Of a DNA stretch of 64,000 bases, positions 34,352-43,522 are shown one piece after another. The DNA lies in contig JAFUNR010000036.1 of the NCBI GenBank assembly GCA_017472965.1, positions 1 through 64,000 of the forward strand. The letters run 5' to 3'. How positions within the stretch are numbered: position 1 is the first letter of the stretch; each line of letters starts with the position of its first letter. A program made the translations under genes and the position numbers. This DNA comes from Oscillospiraceae bacterium (GTDB lineage: Bacteria > Bacillota > Clostridia > Oscillospirales > Ruminococcaceae). The notes under the pieces were generated by a model. It was not told the DNA's origin and made no database searches. It worked only from the letters and a program-made list of their open reading frames with translations.

Positions 34352-34930
34352 ATGCAGCAGCTGAAAATGTACTGGAAGCCCGAACCGACAGAATTCCCGG
34401 TTCTGCCCGAGGGCTGGAGTATCCGTACCGGCAATGGCAGCGAAGTTGATGCACAGACATGGGTGGATTGCTGCCGCCACGGCTTGCTTGGCCTGCAGGA
34501 GGGGATCGAAGCCTTTGAACGGTGCATTGCGTCAAGAGAGGGCTACAGCCCCGATGCAGTGTACTTTATCGAACATGACGGCGAGGCGGTAGCCACCGTT
34601 ACCGCTTTGCTGGATGAGGAAAAGACCGGCAATGTGCACTATGTGGGCACCAAGCCCTGCGTACGCGGCATGGGTGTGGGCGGCTGGCTGAATCAGATCG
34701 TTAAGGCGGATCTGTGGAAGCGCGGCTGCCTGCGGGCCTATCTTACCACCGATGAATTCCGTGTGCCTGCTGTATGCAGCTATCTATCCGCAGGATTTGT
34801 TCCGGTGGAATACGATGTGGAAATGCCCGAACGATGGGGCGGAATGCTGCGTTTTCTTGGCCGTACCAATGTCCCCATGGTGGATGAAGCCGGCAGATTT
34901 GTGTGTGTGCTCAACGAATACGCGGAATAA
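34352..34930 (+). CDS. GNAT family N-acetyltransferase
   Basis: 192 residues. A GNAT core with VHYVGTKPCVRGMGVGGWLNQ (motif A) and AVCSYLSAGFVPVEYD near the end. It begins 20 bp after the FNT channel gene, with AAGGAGA, and precedes a rhamnosidase by 39 bp, so the four genes at 33547-39297 can be one transcript. The trailing segment (ERWGGMLRFLG) is seen in GNAT proteins of carbohydrate loci in Clostridia, as far as I recall. Substrate unknown. Confidence 0.82.
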   Translation: MQQLKMYWKPEPTEFPVLPEGWSIRTGNGSEVDAQTWVDCCRHGLLGLQEGIEAFERCIASREGYSPDAVYFIEHDGEAVATVTALLDEEKTGNVHYVGTKPCVRGMGVGGWLNQIVKADLWKRGCLRAYLTTDEFRVPAVCSYLSAGFVPVEYDVEMPERWGGMLRFLGRTNVPMVDEAGRFVCVLNEYAE

Positions 34931-34969
34931 GCCGCGCCGGATAAACAGGAAAAAGAGAGGAAAAAGATT

Positions 34970-37546
34970 ATGTTGAAAATCACAAAGCTCTGGATGGATG
35001 GCGGAGAACTGACCGCCGCTGTACGCAGCCGAATTACAGGTACAGCCGCTCCGTTGTTTGGGTGGACGGTGCTCTCCGATGCGGATAACGACACCCAGAC
35101 CGCCTGCCGTGTCACACTGACGGATGGTGAGGATGTGCTGTGGGATTCCGGCTGGCTGCAGCAGACGGAGCAGCGGTTGCAGTATGCCGGTGCGCCGCTG
35201 CCTGCAGGCAAGGCTTTGCAGCTGACGGCAGCCGTGCGCAGCACCTCCGGTCAGGAGGCTGTCAGCGAGCCGGTCATTGTGTATAATGGTCTGCGTCCGG
35301 AATGGGAGGGCAAATGGCTGCTGCCCACCGAATACAGAAAGCGTGCCGTCACCGATTACCGCAAGGTGTTTACGCTGGATGCCGTGCCGGAAACCGCCTG
35401 TCTGTATTTGGCAGGTCTTGGCTACCACGAGGCTTATCTCAATGGAAAGCCTGTAGATGCTGCCGTGATGGATCCCGCCCATTCCAACTATGCCAAAACG
35501 GTGTACTATACCGTCCTGCCCGATGTGGCTGCGCTGCTTGCCGCCGGCGAAAATGTGCTGACGATTCAGGTGGCGGATGGCTGGCGCAGCAATGACAGCG
35601 ATTTGATTGATCGGATGCTGGGCGAGCGCAAGGTCGAATTTGCGGGTCATCCCACCCTGAGCGCCGTGCTGGAATGGAAGGATGCCTCCGGTGTGCACCG
35701 CGTTGTTACCGATGAAAGCTGGCAGTGGAAGCACGATGCCGTCACCATGGCAAATATTTTTGACGGCGAAACCTACGATGCCAATGCCGCCGATCCCGCA
35801 TGGCTGACCGCCGGCGGCGAAGGGTGGAGCGCTGTGATGCTGGGCGAGGGCCCCGGCGGCGAGATGCTGCCCATGACCATCCCGCCCGTACTGGAGCAGG
35901 AGACCTATCCCGCCATCGATATTTTTGAGGCGGAAAAGGGCGTCTTCGTGGCAGATTTCGGCCAGAATATTGCCGGTGTGCTGCGTTTTTCACTGCCGAC
36001 AGGTCTGGAAAAAGGCCGGAAGATCACCGTTCACTTTATGGAGATACTGGATGAGGATGGCACTCTGTACACGGCTCCTCTGCGCGATGCAAAGCAGACC
36101 GACACCTACATTGCTTCCGGAGATGAGCGGGATCTGGCTGTCTGGCAGGCGAAATTCACCTATCATGGTTTCCGTTATGCCGAGATCCACGGTCTGGAAA
36201 CCGTCACGCGGGAGCAGCTCACCGCAGTGGCTCTGTATACGGATGTGGGCTCTGCCAGCTCCTTCCGCTGCGGCAATGCATTGATTAATCAGATCCACAA
36301 AAATGCAGTGCAGACCGAGAAGGCGAACATCCACTCCATCCTCACCGACTGTCCCCAGCGCGATGAGCGCATGGGCTGGATGAACGATGCAACCGTTCGC
36401 TTTGAGGGCACGCCCTATAATTTCCATATCGGCCGTCTGTTTGCCAAGGTGGTGAAGGATATCCGCAATGAACAGCGCGAAAACGGCGCCTTCACCTGCT
36501 GTGCGCCCTTTGTCTTTGGCGCATTGCCGGCCGATCCTGTGTGCTCTTCGTATCTGGTGGCGGGGGCACAGGCACTGCTGTACACCGGCAGCAAAGAGCT
36601 GATCGCCGAAGCCTTTGACGGCTTTGCCGCATGGGAGGATTTCCTGCTGTCGCAGAGCGAAGAAGGCATTGTACAGTACAGTTATTACGGCGACTGGGCG
36701 GGACCTGAATACGCCTGTGAAGCAAAGGAAGTGCCCCGTTCCAAGGCGACTCCCGGTATTCTGATGTCCACCGGCTATTCCTATTTCAATTGCCGCACAC
36801 TGGCCGCCTTTGCGGAAATGCTGGGCAGGGAAGAAGATGCTGCCACCTATGCACGGCTTGCGGGGGATGTGCGCGAAGCTTTCCTGAAAAAGTGGTGGGA
36901 TCCCCGCACCGGCAAGGTGGCGGAGGGCTCACAGGGGGCGCAGAGCTTTGCTCTCTGGCTGGATATTCTGCCGGAGGAGGGCCGTCAGGCCGCTGCCGAC
37001 GTACTGCATGCCGATCTGGTCGAAAAGAATTACAAGATCACCACAGGCAATCTCTGCACTCGTTATATGATGGAGATGCTGACCCGTTACGGCTATCTGG
37101 AGGATGCATGGAAACTGCTGAATTCTGTAGAATATCCCTCCTACGGCTACATGATCAACAACGAGGCCACCACGATATGGGAACGCTTTGAACTGAAAAA
37201 GAACCCCGGTATGAACTCGCATAATCACCCTATGTACGGCGCGGTGGATTACTGGTTCTATGCGTGGCTGTGCGGCATCAAGCCCACTTCCTCCGGTTTC
37301 GATACGGTGGATATCTGCCCGTACTACCCGGCAGACCTGCTTTCTGCACAAGCCGTAGTGGATACTGTTCACGGCGATGTGGGCGTGCGCTGGACAAAGC
37401 GCTTTGGCGAATACCACCTGTATGTGCACCTGCCCTTCGGCGTCACCGGTACCGTACATACGCCGGAAGGCTCTGTGACGGTCGGCAGCGGCTCTCACCA
37501 GTTCCACTGGCCGTGGGAAGGTCCGGATGCCAGCTACAAAGAGTGA
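34970..37546 (+). CDS. GH78 alpha-L-rhamnosidase, cytoplasmic
   Basis: 858 residues in the GH78 layout. An Ig-like N-terminal region is followed by the rhamnosidase N domain (CLYLAGLGYHEAYLNGKPV, HSNYAKTVYY), a concanavalin-like domain, and the (alpha/alpha)6 catalytic barrel. The barrel carries ILTDCPQRDERMGWMNDA (general acid Glu) and NNEATTIWERFE (second carboxylate). A C-terminal beta domain closes it. There is no signal peptide, so it acts on imported rhamnosyl oligosaccharides or glycosides. It is followed 26 bp later by a heparinase II/III-like gene, which suggests both work on one rhamnose-containing glycan. Confidence 0.93.
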   Translation: MLKITKLWMDGGELTAAVRSRITGTAAPLFGWTVLSDADNDTQTACRVTLTDGEDVLWDSGWLQQTEQRLQYAGAPLPAGKALQLTAAVRSTSGQEAVSEPVIVYNGLRPEWEGKWLLPTEYRKRAVTDYRKVFTLDAVPETACLYLAGLGYHEAYLNGKPVDAAVMDPAHSNYAKTVYYTVLPDVAALLAAGENVLTIQVADGWRSNDSDLIDRMLGERKVEFAGHPTLSAVLEWKDASGVHRVVTDESWQWKHDAVTMANIFDGETYDANAADPAWLTAGGEGWSAVMLGEGPGGEMLPMTIPPVLEQETYPAIDIFEAEKGVFVADFGQNIAGVLRFSLPTGLEKGRKITVHFMEILDEDGTLYTAPLRDAKQTDTYIASGDERDLAVWQAKFTYHGFRYAEIHGLETVTREQLTAVALYTDVGSASSFRCGNALINQIHKNAVQTEKANIHSILTDCPQRDERMGWMNDATVRFEGTPYNFHIGRLFAKVVKDIRNEQRENGAFTCCAPFVFGALPADPVCSSYLVAGAQALLYTGSKELIAEAFDGFAAWEDFLLSQSEEGIVQYSYYGDWAGPEYACEAKEVPRSKATPGILMSTGYSYFNCRTLAAFAEMLGREEDAATYARLAGDVREAFLKKWWDPRTGKVAEGSQGAQSFALWLDILPEEGRQAAADVLHADLVEKNYKITTGNLCTRYMMEMLTRYGYLEDAWKLLNSVEYPSYGYMINNEATTIWERFELKKNPGMNSHNHPMYGAVDYWFYAWLCGIKPTSSGFDTVDICPYYPADLLSAQAVVDTVHGDVGVRWTKRFGEYHLYVHLPFGVTGTVHTPEGSVTVGSGSHQFHWPWEGPDASYKE

Positions 37547-37572
37547 CCGACGCAAATGAGGAGGTAAGACCC

Positions 37573-39297
37573 ATGTTGATGGCAAAGGCGAAGGATCCCG
37601 CATTCTGGGCAAATGCCCGTCAGGATCCTGCGTATCAGGAATTGGTCGGATGGGTGACCCGTGCTTACAAAGAGCGGTACGAGGAAGTGGTGCCTTCTCT
37701 GAGTTACCGCGCCCGTATGCGCTATTACAAGGACGGCGACCGCAGTGAATTTGAGGCGCGTTATTTCCGCCGCCGGAACTGTCTGGCCAGCACGGCGCTG
37801 CTGGCGCTGCTGTATCCGGAGGAGCCGACCTATCTGGAACAGACGCAGGAGCTCATCTGGATCATCTGCGAGGAATTCAGCTGGGTGCTGCCCGCACACT
37901 GCGAAAACACGCTGGAAAGTGCAGCGGAAACCATCGATCTTTTCAGCGCCGAGACCGCTTTTACACTGGCGGAGATCGATTATGTTCTGGCGGACCGTCT
38001 GGATGCCAATGTGCGTGCCCGTATCCGTCAGCAGGTGGAAGCACGCATCCTGCGTAATATGGAAACACATACCTACTTCTGGGAAACCAATACCAGCAAC
38101 TGGTCTGCCGTTTGTGCAGGCAATACCGGCGGCGCACTGATGTATCTGTTCCCGGAGGCATTTGATAAAATGCTGCCCCGTTTCATTGGTGCGATGGAAA
38201 GCCTGATGCGCGGATTCCCGGAGGACGGTACCTGCACCGAAGGCTTCGGTTATTGGCATTACGGCTTCGGCAATTACATCTGGTTTGCCGATCTGCTGTG
38301 CCAGTATACGGATGGAAAGATCGACCTGCTGGCCGTTCCCAAAGCGGCGAAGGTGGCGGGCTACGCCGCCCGCAGCCTGCTGCGGGGCAATACCACCGTC
38401 AGCTTTGCCGACGGCACCATGCACGGCGTGATCAGCCGTACCATTCAGTGTTATCTGGCGCACCGGTTCCCGCAGGATGTATCCTTGCTGCCTGCCGGTA
38501 TGATGGAATATAACGGCATCAATGTGCATTGGATGAATTACCTGCGCAGCTTCTGTTATCTGGAATACGAGGCCTTTGCAGAAGAACTGGTGCTGAAAGA
38601 CCACTTCCTGCCGGATGCGCAGCAGGTGACCTTCAACCGTGCCAAATACTCGTTGGCGGCGAAAGCCGGTCATAACGAAGAACATCACAACCACAATGAT
38701 GTGGGCTGCTTTATCCTCGCCACCGAAAAGGGACAGGTGTTCTGCGATCTGGGCTCCGGGCGGTATACCCGTCAGTATTTCCAGCGGCCCGGCCGGTATG
38801 AGATTTTCTGCAACGGCTCGCAGGGGCACAGTGTTCCCATCGTCAACGGCACTTACCAGAAAGAGGGCGAGCAGCATCACGGCTCCATTGCGGTGGACGG
38901 CGACTGCATCACGCTGGAGTTGGCCGGTGCCTATGAAGCGGGCACCATCGAAAAGCTGACCCGCCGCATCGAAGCGCTGGAAAACGGCATCCGTCTGACG
39001 GATACCTTCTCTGCATTCCAAACCCTGACCGAGCGCTTTGTCACCATGACCGAGCCGGAAGTCTTCGCCAATCGCATCGTGGTGGAGGATGTGACGCTGT
39101 ATTTCGATCCTGCGGTGTCTTCCGTGTCTGTGCAGGAGGTTGTGCATCTGACACACGGAACAGAGCAGACGACACGCACCGGTAAAAAGACTGTGGGCGG
39201 CGGATACGCCGTCGGCGAAGTTCCTGTCTGGTGCATCGACTTTGCGATCGCTCCGGGGACGGAAAGCGTGGAATTCCGCTTTGAGATCATGGAATAA
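37573..39297 (+). CDS. heparinase II/III-like polysaccharide lyase family protein
   Basis: 574 residues. An N-terminal (alpha/alpha) toroid with many Trp/Tyr residues is followed by the heparinase II/III-like domain with NEEHHNHNDVGCFILATEKGQVFCDLG, containing the His/Asn cluster that binds metal or substrate. A beta-sandwich lies at the end. No signal peptide is present. The ATG at 37573 follows GAGGAGG; a longer open frame upstream overlaps the rhamnosidase and is not coding. Family members cleave uronic-acid-containing glycans by elimination, or hydrolyse oligo-uronides. The exact reaction is open, but the rhamnosidase neighbour points to pectic or other rhamnose/uronate material. Confidence 0.85.
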   Translation: MLMAKAKDPAFWANARQDPAYQELVGWVTRAYKERYEEVVPSLSYRARMRYYKDGDRSEFEARYFRRRNCLASTALLALLYPEEPTYLEQTQELIWIICEEFSWVLPAHCENTLESAAETIDLFSAETAFTLAEIDYVLADRLDANVRARIRQQVEARILRNMETHTYFWETNTSNWSAVCAGNTGGALMYLFPEAFDKMLPRFIGAMESLMRGFPEDGTCTEGFGYWHYGFGNYIWFADLLCQYTDGKIDLLAVPKAAKVAGYAARSLLRGNTTVSFADGTMHGVISRTIQCYLAHRFPQDVSLLPAGMMEYNGINVHWMNYLRSFCYLEYEAFAEELVLKDHFLPDAQQVTFNRAKYSLAAKAGHNEEHHNHNDVGCFILATEKGQVFCDLGSGRYTRQYFQRPGRYEIFCNGSQGHSVPIVNGTYQKEGEQHHGSIAVDGDCITLELAGAYEAGTIEKLTRRIEALENGIRLTDTFSAFQTLTERFVTMTEPEVFANRIVVEDVTLYFDPAVSSVSVQEVVHLTHGTEQTTRTGKKTVGGGYAVGEVPVWCIDFAIAPGTESVEFRFEIME

Positions 39298-39328
39298 GTG
39301 CGGTGTGATCTGCAGATAAACCGATGAA

Positions 39329-39362
39329 ACAAAAAAGCTGCCGTACTGCGGCAGCTTTTTTC
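39329..39362. terminator. bidirectional terminator
   Basis: An AAAAAAGCTGCCG/CGGCAGCTTTTTT hairpin (39331-39343 with 39349-39361) between convergent genes; A and T runs on both sides. Confidence 0.88.
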
Positions 39363-40151
39363 TTATGTGAAGCGGTTGCGGTAATGTTTCGGTGATACCC
39401 CCACCGTCTCGGTAAACACTCTCGAAAAATACAGCGGGTCGGAAAAACCGGAAAGCAGCGCCACATTTTTCACCGATGTAACGCCGTTTTCGATCAGCGT
39501 GACGGCGTATCGGATGCGCAGCAGCTTCAGATATTCCGAAAATCCCATGCCGAACCGCTTTTTGAAAACATGGGAAAGATATTTTTCGTGATAGCCCGCC
39601 GCAGCCGCAAGCTGCCCCAGTGAAAGCCGCTGATCGGTGAAATGCTCATCCAGATAATTCACCACAAACGATACCAGATCGCTGCCAGTGCGGTCATCCT
39701 TTTTCAGCCGCGAAAAGGCGTACAGCAGCAGGCTTTCACTCAGCAGATCGATGTTATCTTCATCTGCGCGGGCAAGGCTTTCCTGACAAAGCGGCAGCAG
39801 ACCCTCGTGCCCTTCAAAAACACAGCGCCCAGGCGTGATGCCGAACCGTTGAAAAAGCTCTTCGGCGCGTGTGCCGGTAAAGCTGATGCAGTAATAATGC
39901 AGCTCCCGGCTGTTTTCGATGGTAAAGGGAATGCCTGCAAAGCTGAAAAAGAGCGTTCCGACCGTAAGCGGGCAGCAAGTTCCTGCACAGCAGAGCCGAC
40001 CTTCACCGCCGGCGGTCAGATACAGACAGTGCTCATTCAGTCTGCGCTCTTCGCCCGAATGCTGCACCAGACTTTCAAAAAAGAAGTTTCTGGCATACAG
40101 CTGACCGGATTCCTGCGTGGTGATGAATTTACAGATGTTCTGTTTTTCCAT
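39363..40151 (-). CDS. AraC family transcriptional regulator
   Basis: 262 residues. N-terminal cupin-like region (HCLYLTAGGEGRLCCAG, TVGTLFFSFAGIPFTIE) and a C-terminal AraC domain with LGQLAAAAGYHEKYLSHVFKKRFG and the signature VKNVALLSGFSDPLYFSRVFTETVG. It is convergent with the rhamnosidase/heparinase-like operon, sharing its terminator, so it may sense the same sugar. An AAGGTGCG stretch precedes the ATG. The effector is unknown. Confidence 0.92.
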   Translation of the reverse strand: MEKQNICKFITTQESGQLYARNFFFESLVQHSGEERRLNEHCLYLTAGGEGRLCCAGTCCPLTVGTLFFSFAGIPFTIENSRELHYYCISFTGTRAEELFQRFGITPGRCVFEGHEGLLPLCQESLARADEDNIDLLSESLLLYAFSRLKKDDRTGSDLVSFVVNYLDEHFTDQRLSLGQLAAAAGYHEKYLSHVFKKRFGMGFSEYLKLLRIRYAVTLIENGVTSVKNVALLSGFSDPLYFSRVFTETVGVSPKHYRNRFT

Positions 40152-40470
40152 AGCGCACCTTCTTTCTCTATCAGTATAGCTCGGAATGGGAAAGAGTACA
40201 ACTTATTTCTGCAATTTTATGGATTTTTTTAACCCGATCAAGGTCGGAGAGTGCTTTGAATAAAACAGCATACGCATACAGCCGGGGAAAATGAATGTGT
40301 GCATATTCGACAAAAAAAGATATTCTCTTTTGTGAGAAAAATGCATTGCTCGAATCGCGATTTTCTTTTATGCTTATAATAGAAAAGTTGTATGCTTTCC
40401 GGCGCGAAAGGCAGCCGGAAAACAGACCGGTTTTGGGGCATCAACATCATGGCAGCAGGAGAAAACGGCG
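40152..40470. other. 319-bp intergenic region between divergent genes
   Basis: No coding frame is supportable. It is AT-rich. A TATAAT word at 40375-40380 preceded by TGCT is a likely -10 for the kinase gene at 40471, but no good -35 sits 17 bp upstream. No repeat or RNA structure was recognised. Confidence 0.5.
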
Positions 40471-41001
40471 ATGAAAATCTTTATCTTTGGTACCGTGGCC
40501 AGCGGAAAAACCACATTGGCAAAAAAACTGTCGGCACAGCTGAACATCCGCTGGTATGAGGGCGACGGCATCGCTTGGGGATACCGCGGCGAGGAGCGCT
40601 TCAAGCGTTCGCCGGAGGAGCAGGCCCGGCGCATTCAAGCCATTGATGCCCGCGGCGAATGGATCATCGAAGGCTCCTGGCGCGAATCGCAGAAGGCTGT
40701 ATGGGAGCTGGCTGACCGCATTATTTTTCTGGATACCCCGCTCAGGCTGCGCCGCCAGCGCATCTGGGAACGCTTTTTGCGCCAGCGCAGCGGCAAGGAA
40801 CCCTGCAGCACCAGGCCTACATTTTCCATGCTGCGCATGATGTTCCGCTGGACGGAAAATTTTGAAAAGGACCGCCCTGAGCATGAGGCGCGGCTGCTGA
40901 ACTATGCCGATAAACTGATCTGGCTGGTGAGTGACGATTTGGCCACCATGCATCCCGATTGGCTGGATATGCCCGCTCCGGTGCCGGTACAAACCGATTG
41001 A
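40471..41001 (+). CDS. P-loop kinase-like ATPase (adenylate-kinase/FlaR-like)
   Basis: 176 residues. The P-loop GTVASGKTTLAKKL lies at residues 7-20, followed by the short beta-alpha core of nucleoside/adenylate-kinase-like proteins and a basic lid region (RLRRQRIWERFLRQRSG). Such single-domain proteins are often annotated as FlaR-like DNA topology modulators or shikimate-kinase-like enzymes. No specific substrate motif is readable. It is monocistronic and ends in a strong hairpin that starts at its stop codon. Confidence 0.8.
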   Translation: MKIFIFGTVASGKTTLAKKLSAQLNIRWYEGDGIAWGYRGEERFKRSPEEQARRIQAIDARGEWIIEGSWRESQKAVWELADRIIFLDTPLRLRRQRIWERFLRQRSGKEPCSTRPTFSMLRMMFRWTENFEKDRPEHEARLLNYADKLIWLVSDDLATMHPDWLDMPAPVPVQTD

Positions 41002-41050
41002 AAAAAGCTCTCTGTCCCCGCTTCGCCTGCGGGAACAGAGAGCTTTTTTG
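41001..41050 (+). terminator. strong intrinsic terminator
   Basis: A long stem, AAAAAAGCTCTCTGT with ACAGAGAGCTTTTTT, extended by CCCGC/GCGGG, begins at the stop codon of the kinase-like gene. Confidence 0.88.
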
Positions 41051-41089
41051 GTCGATTTATTTTTCGCAAGGGAGAAAGAGAACGGCATT

Positions 41090-41860
41090 TCAGTCCTGCG
41101 GCAGATGATCCACCGTATCGAAGCGGTAGCTGTTCTCCTGCAGCCAGCGGATGATGGTGGGCAGCGCCTCTGCCGTGGCTTGATTGGTGGAGGAATCGTG
41201 CATCAGTACAATGGCGGTATTCTGCTCTTTGCAGCCGCGGATCACCCGCGATGCGATCGTGGCGGCAGATGGATTGCCGCCCACAGAATCCTCTGCTGTC
41301 ACATTCCAGTCTACCACAGCATAGCCTTGCTCCCGGGCTTGCCGGATCAGCTCCTCCATCAGTCCGCTGCCGCCGTATTTGTGCGAAACGGTATTGCTGC
41401 TGCCGCCGGGAAAACGCAGTACGGGGTAGCTGGCATCGCCGCAATAGGGCTGCAGTTTTTCGCGCAGAGCGTCGATGTCGGCCCAGAAGGCATCTGTATT
41501 GGCATAGATTTTGCGGTAGTCATGGGTGCAGGAATGCAGTCCAATACAGTGTCCCTCAGCCAGTGTGCGTTCCAGCAACGGCAGAAATTCCTCGTTGTTT
41601 TCGGCAGATACCACGAAGAAGGTGGCGGGCACGCCTGCTTCTTTTAAAGTATCCAGTATGCTTGCGGTATTTTGCGAGGGGCCGTCATCAAAAGTCAGAT
41701 AGACAGTTTTTTCGCTGACGGCAGCCGCATCAGTCGCAGCAACAGCCGCAGCGGGTGGGATGAGATCCTCTGCGCGGCAGGCAGCGGGAGTTTTTTGGAA
41801 AGAGAATACCGTACAGATCAAAAGTATCGTCAGTGCAAGGCTGCCTGTGATCCACCGCAT
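41090..41860 (-). CDS. polysaccharide deacetylase (NodB/CE4 domain), membrane-anchored
   Basis: 256 residues from the chosen ATG. One N-terminal membrane helix (ITGSLALTILLICTVFSF) is followed by a short Ala-rich linker and the NodB domain. VYLTFDDGPSQN (Asp58, Asp59), GLHSCTHDYRK (metal His pair) and LRFPGGSSN are the CE4 motifs. It deacetylates peptidoglycan or another N-acetylated wall polymer outside the cell; the PdaA-like type is common in spore formers. The frame stays open about 75 codons upstream, but the extra segment is basic and lacks a clear ribosome site, so the start is uncertain. Confidence 0.88.
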   Translation of the reverse strand: MRWITGSLALTILLICTVFSFQKTPAACRAEDLIPPAAAVAATDAAAVSEKTVYLTFDDGPSQNTASILDTLKEAGVPATFFVVSAENNEEFLPLLERTLAEGHCIGLHSCTHDYRKIYANTDAFWADIDALREKLQPYCGDASYPVLRFPGGSSNTVSHKYGGSGLMEELIRQAREQGYAVVDWNVTAEDSVGGNPSAATIASRVIRGCKEQNTAIVLMHDSSTNQATAEALPTIIRWLQENSYRFDTVDHLPQD

Positions 41861-42096
41861 CCGCTTGAAAAGCAGCAGGTCATGTTTGCTGAAGGAATCC
41901 GGCCTTCCCGCTGTGCGCCGTCGGTTGGCCGTTGCATATGTTTTAGAGTGTGAAGGCGACAAATGCCTTTTTTTTCGGCCAAAAAACGAAATGTTGATAT
42001 ACAAAAAGCAGCATCTCCTTTGCGCCGTAATGGTGTGTCCCATTGGTATGCGGCGGCAGGGGAGATGATGCTTTTGTTTTGGCATGGATGAATTTG

Positions 42097-43383
42097 TTAT
42101 ACAGGGAAAGCGTCACAGCGGCCGTCCCGTTCGCAGCCAAGCCGTACCGCGACGATCTCGCCCTGTGCGGCATTTGGCGCGGCGGTGCGCACCGGTACAT
42201 AGCGGCGGGTATAGCCGGTAAACAGTCCCTCCGCATCCGGTTTTTCCAACAGTACGGTATCCACTGTGCCGGCAAGCCGCGCCAGCTCGGCAGCGCGGAC
42301 GGCATCGGCGGCATCACTTAATGTACGGCTGCGCTGTGCCTTGCGTTGCTCGGGGATCTGGTCGGGCAGCTCTGCTGCCGGGGTGCCGGGCCGGATGGAA
42401 TAGCTGAACACATGCACTTTCAGAAAACGGCAGCTTTCCACAAACTTCATGCTTTCGGCAAAATCCGTATCGGTCTCACCGGGAAAGCCTACGATCACAT
42501 CTGTAGTAAAAGCAGGGTCGTCGAACCACTGCCGCAGCTTTTCCAGCAGCGCAGCATAATCCGCGGCGGTATAGTGCCGGCGCATTCGTTTCAAAGTGGC
42601 GTCGCAGCCGCTTTGCAGGCTCAGATGAAATTGCGGGCATAGCTGCGGAATAGCTGCCAGCCGCTGCCATGTAGCGTCGCTGACAAGATCCGGCTCAAGA
42701 CTTCCCAGACGGATACGCTCCACACCGGGTACGGCGGCGGCCTTTTCCACCATATCGGCCAGCGTATCGCCGGTGTCGCTGCCATAGCAGCTCAGATTGA
42801 TGCCGCTTAAAACAAATTCCCGGTAGCCCTGTGCGGTCAGCTGACGCAGCTCTGCCAGAATGCTTTCAATGCTGCGGCTGCGTACCCTTCCGCGGGCGTA
42901 GGGAATAACACAGTAAGCGCAGAAGCGATTGCATCCGTCCTCTACCTTCAGAAAGGCACGGGTATGGCCATCCGGCTGGGCGTGAGGCAGCTCCTCATAA
43001 AGCTCACCGGTGCAGTGGGGCAGAATATCCACCACACGCATCCGGTCGGCAGCAAAGCGCTCCACACGGTCCACCAGTGTGCAGCGGTCGGCATTGCCCA
43101 CGACGATGTCCGCAGGGGCACCGGCAGCCATGTCGGGATATGCCTGCGGGTAGCAGCCGGTCAGCACAGTGATTGCCTGTGGATTGGCCCGTTTGGCACG
43201 CCGCAGCCATTGCAGGCTTTTTTTGTCGCCGGCGGCGGTGACTGTACAGCTGTTGACTATGTAGATATCAGCGGGCTCACCGTCCGAACACACCGTGTAG
43301 CCGCGGCTGCGGAAAAGTTCCTGCAGCGCGCCGGTCTCATGCTGGTTGACTTTGCAGCCCAGGGTGAAAAAACAAACCCTCAT
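42097..43383 (-). CDS. mtaB: tRNA t6A37 methylthiotransferase
   Basis: 428 residues; radical SAM methylthiotransferase. The N-terminal MTTase domain has FTLGCKVNQHETG, VNSCTV and TGCYPQ, giving three cluster Cys. The radical SAM core has EDGCNRFCAYCVIPYARG (CxxxCxxC), and a C-terminal TRAM-like domain ends the protein. The GCKVNQ form marks MtaB, which converts t6A37 to ms2t6A37 in ANN-decoding tRNAs, rather than MiaB or RimO. The ATG at 43383 opens MRVCFFTLGCK; upstream open frame is spurious. Confidence 0.93.
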   Translation of the reverse strand: MRVCFFTLGCKVNQHETGALQELFRSRGYTVCSDGEPADIYIVNSCTVTAAGDKKSLQWLRRAKRANPQAITVLTGCYPQAYPDMAAGAPADIVVGNADRCTLVDRVERFAADRMRVVDILPHCTGELYEELPHAQPDGHTRAFLKVEDGCNRFCAYCVIPYARGRVRSRSIESILAELRQLTAQGYREFVLSGINLSCYGSDTGDTLADMVEKAAAVPGVERIRLGSLEPDLVSDATWQRLAAIPQLCPQFHLSLQSGCDATLKRMRRHYTAADYAALLEKLRQWFDDPAFTTDVIVGFPGETDTDFAESMKFVESCRFLKVHVFSYSIRPGTPAAELPDQIPEQRKAQRSRTLSDAADAVRAAELARLAGTVDTVLLEKPDAEGLFTGYTRRYVPVRTAAPNAAQGEIVAVRLGCERDGRCDAFPV

Positions 43384-43522
43384 GGTCAAAACTCCGTTCA
43401 TCCCCGCCGGAAATCTGTTTTGCAGGCAGGTGATAAGAGTATTATACAAAATTTTGTGCCGCTCTACAAGATTCCGGCGGCAATTTCATATATATGGGCA
43501 AAACAAAACAGGAGGAAGAAGC

